This document shows, in pieces, positions 4,664 through 5,735 of a stretch of 5,735 nt of DNA. The stretch covers positions 1-5,735 of the forward strand of contig DUZI01000319.1 of the NCBI GenBank assembly GCA_013349595.1, given 5' to 3'. Every line of letters starts with the position of its first letter. The stretch's first letter is position 1. The stretch comes from Nitrospirota bacterium. GTDB taxonomy: Bacteria > Nitrospirota > Thermodesulfovibrionia > Thermodesulfovibrionales > Dissulfurispiraceae. The notes under the pieces are model-generated. The model did not search any database, was not told where the DNA came from, and saw only the letters and a list, made by a program, of their open reading frames with translations. A program made the translations under genes and the position numbers.

Positions 4664-5661
4664 AAGTTGCTTATTTAATTGAACCTCAAAAGATTGAATT
4701 AAGAGATGTCCAAATAGCTGACCCTAAAGCAGATGAAATATTGATTCAAATTAAATCTGCCTTAACATGTGGGACTGACATTAAGGCTTACAAAAGAGGA
4801 CACCCTATGATACCGATGCCCGGACCTTTTGGTCATGAATTCTCCGGTATTGCTGTAAAAGTAGGTTCATCTATCAAGTCCTTTAAAGAGGGTGATCCAA
4901 TAATGGCAGTACACAGTGCCCCTTGTGGTAGATGTAAGTATTGTAAGAAAGGAATGTTTAATCAATGTGAATCAATAATGGAGAACAAGGTCTTAGGTGC
5001 CTTTGCAGAGTATTTAATCCTGCCTGAACATATTGTAAGGCAGAATACTTTTTTAAAGCCTCCTTCTATTGATTTTAAATCTTCAGCAATGCTTGAACCA
5101 CTGGCATGTGTTGTTCATGGTTTATCAGGATTAAATATTACGAATAGCAGTAATGTAGCAATTATTGGAAATGGACCTATTGCCATATTACATATTCTAT
5201 CACTAAAGCTCAAAGGTGCTCATGTATTACTAATTGGTAGAAATCTTGAAAAGTTAAACAATTTGAGAAGATTTGGTGCAGACGAGGTTTTTTCGATTGA
5301 AGAAATCAGAAACAATAAAAACTTTGAAGGAACTGACTTTGTCTTTGAATGCACAGGTGATGTTGGTGTCTGGGAATTAACACCATCAATAGCCTGTAAA
5401 GGAGGTGTTGTAGTCCTCTTTGGTGGTTGCAAGGCAGGCACAAAGGTTACCTTTGACACTTACAGACTTCATTATGATGAAATTACTATAAAGGGTTCTT
5501 TTCATTTTACCCCTCATGATGTTAAAGAGGCTTATAATCTTTTATGTTCAGGGTTAAATGTATCAGATTTGATTACTCATACTGCCAATCTTGTTGATAT
5601 ATCAGATGTTTTTGAAAGGCTATCTTCTGGTCAGGGACTTAAATATTGTATTGAACCTTAA
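4660..5661 (+). CDS. Zinc-dependent medium-chain alcohol/polyol dehydrogenase
   Basis: A complete 333-residue cytoplasmic oxidoreductase of the zinc-containing MDR superfamily (alcohol, sorbitol and threonine dehydrogenase type), a usual length. The TTG start overlaps the upstream TGA and has GGGGG at 4646-4650 as its ribosome-binding site. The GroES-like half carries the catalytic zinc ligands Cys37 (CGTD), His59-Glu60 (GHEF) and Glu146 (LEP), plus the full structural-zinc set Cys89, 92, 95 and 103. The Rossmann half begins VAIIGNGPIAIL (166-177), where the third glycine of GxGxxG is Ala175. After the second strand, LIGRN (191-195) has Gly-Arg in place of the usual acidic residue, which points to NADP(H) rather than NAD(H). 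It should interconvert a secondary alcohol or polyol with a ketone; the actual substrate is not deducible. It ends two bases before the terminator-like repeat C region. Confidence 0.88.
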   Translation: MKVAYLIEPQKIELRDVQIADPKADEILIQIKSALTCGTDIKAYKRGHPMIPMPGPFGHEFSGIAVKVGSSIKSFKEGDPIMAVHSAPCGRCKYCKKGMFNQCESIMENKVLGAFAEYLILPEHIVRQNTFLKPPSIDFKSSAMLEPLACVVHGLSGLNITNSSNVAIIGNGPIAILHILSLKLKGAHVLLIGRNLEKLNNLRRFGADEVFSIEEIRNNKNFEGTDFVFECTGDVGVWELTPSIACKGGVVVLFGGCKAGTKVTFDTYRLHYDEITIKGSFHFTPHDVKEAYNLLCSGLNVSDLITHTANLVDISDVFERLSSGQGLKYCIEP

Positions 5662-5663
5662 AG

Positions 5664-5735
5664 GTCCTTAAAATAGCGCTTAGGAAGGGCTGTTTCAGGC
5701 TTTTTATAATCGACAGATTTTATTTAATTTTGCTT
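5664..5735 (+). repeat. Dispersed repeat copy C, reaching the window edge
   Basis: CCTTAAAATAGCGCTTAGGAAGGGCTGTTTC lies at 5666-5696, followed by the TTTTTATAAT tract (5701-5710) and an AT-rich tail ending TTTTGCTT at the last base. It is the inverted partner of copy B (3544-3604): 24 of 27 positions agree in the comparable core, and the C(T)TAAAATAGCGC arm is also shared. It has the same orientation as copy A, so a facing partner may lie just beyond the window, as B faces A. Confidence 0.85.
5666..5705 (+). terminator. Hairpin plus T tract after the dehydrogenase, formed by repeat C
   Basis: CTT (5679-5681) pairs with AAG (5685-5687) around an AGG loop. After one G/G mismatch, AAATAGC (5671-5677) pairs with GCTGTTT (5689-5695), including one G-U pair, and beyond one mismatch CTT (5667-5669) pairs with AGG (5697-5699). 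TTTTT (5701-5705) follows. The gene stop is at 5659-5661. The mobile repeat thus probably acts as the terminator of this gene. Confidence 0.6.

Noticed and set aside
5220..5459. Minus-strand ORF inside the dehydrogenase gene
   Set aside because: Antisense shadow of a conserved enzyme.
3455..5735. CRISPR array formed by repeats A, B and C
   Set aside because: Only three copies in mixed orientation with very unequal spacing, and no cas genes.

Overview
The window is AT-rich bacterial DNA. Shine-Dalgarno sites are clear, and two genes start with TTG (positions 166 and 4660). No tRNA, rRNA, CRISPR array or transposase gene is visible. The HdrB-type iron-sulfur fragment and the FMN-binding glutamate-synthase-like enzyme suggest an anaerobe, and the M16 peptidase tail with a secreted lectin-like protein would suit a Gram-negative, deep-branching lineage (Brocadiales-like, Omnitrophota-like or Nitrospirota-like). 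The species cannot be fixed from this sequence.

Left half (1-3135), ordinary chromosome: the C-terminal 53 residues of an M16 (insulinase-type) peptidase end at 164. One base later a regulator starts: a KaiC/RecA-like domain without a Walker A motif, then an XRE helix-turn-helix. Its expected C-terminal cupin domain is still in the DNA (about 1147-1401), but two frameshifts of opposite sign cut it off. After a 107-base gap with a perfect inverted repeat comes a complete 525-residue FMN-binding glutamate-synthase-family protein, ended by a strong hairpin terminator. The regulator plausibly controls this enzyme. That is inferred from adjacency, the shared direction and the candidate operator.

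Middle and right (3134-5735), accessory-looking: on the minus strand are the last 90 codons of an hdrB-type gene. Its reading frame is cut exactly where the CC pair of the CCG motif should be. Beyond the cut is a roughly 145-bp imperfect palindrome made of two copies (A and B) of a dispersed repeat. A third copy (C) lies at the right edge, inverted relative to B. Between B and C (about 2.1 kb) are a secreted SUEL/galactose-binding-lectin-like protein, a 56-codon ORF in a more GC-rich patch flanked by 15-bp direct repeats, a small membrane protein, and a zinc-dependent medium-chain dehydrogenase translationally coupled to it. No recombinase is present. The repeats therefore look like a non-autonomous MITE or REPIN-like family that has broken hdrB and brackets a cargo block. 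Repeat C also folds as the terminator of the dehydrogenase gene.

The most unusual parts are the repeat family with its cargo, the exact break in hdrB, the 15-bp direct repeats around the small ORF, and the doubly frameshifted cupin.
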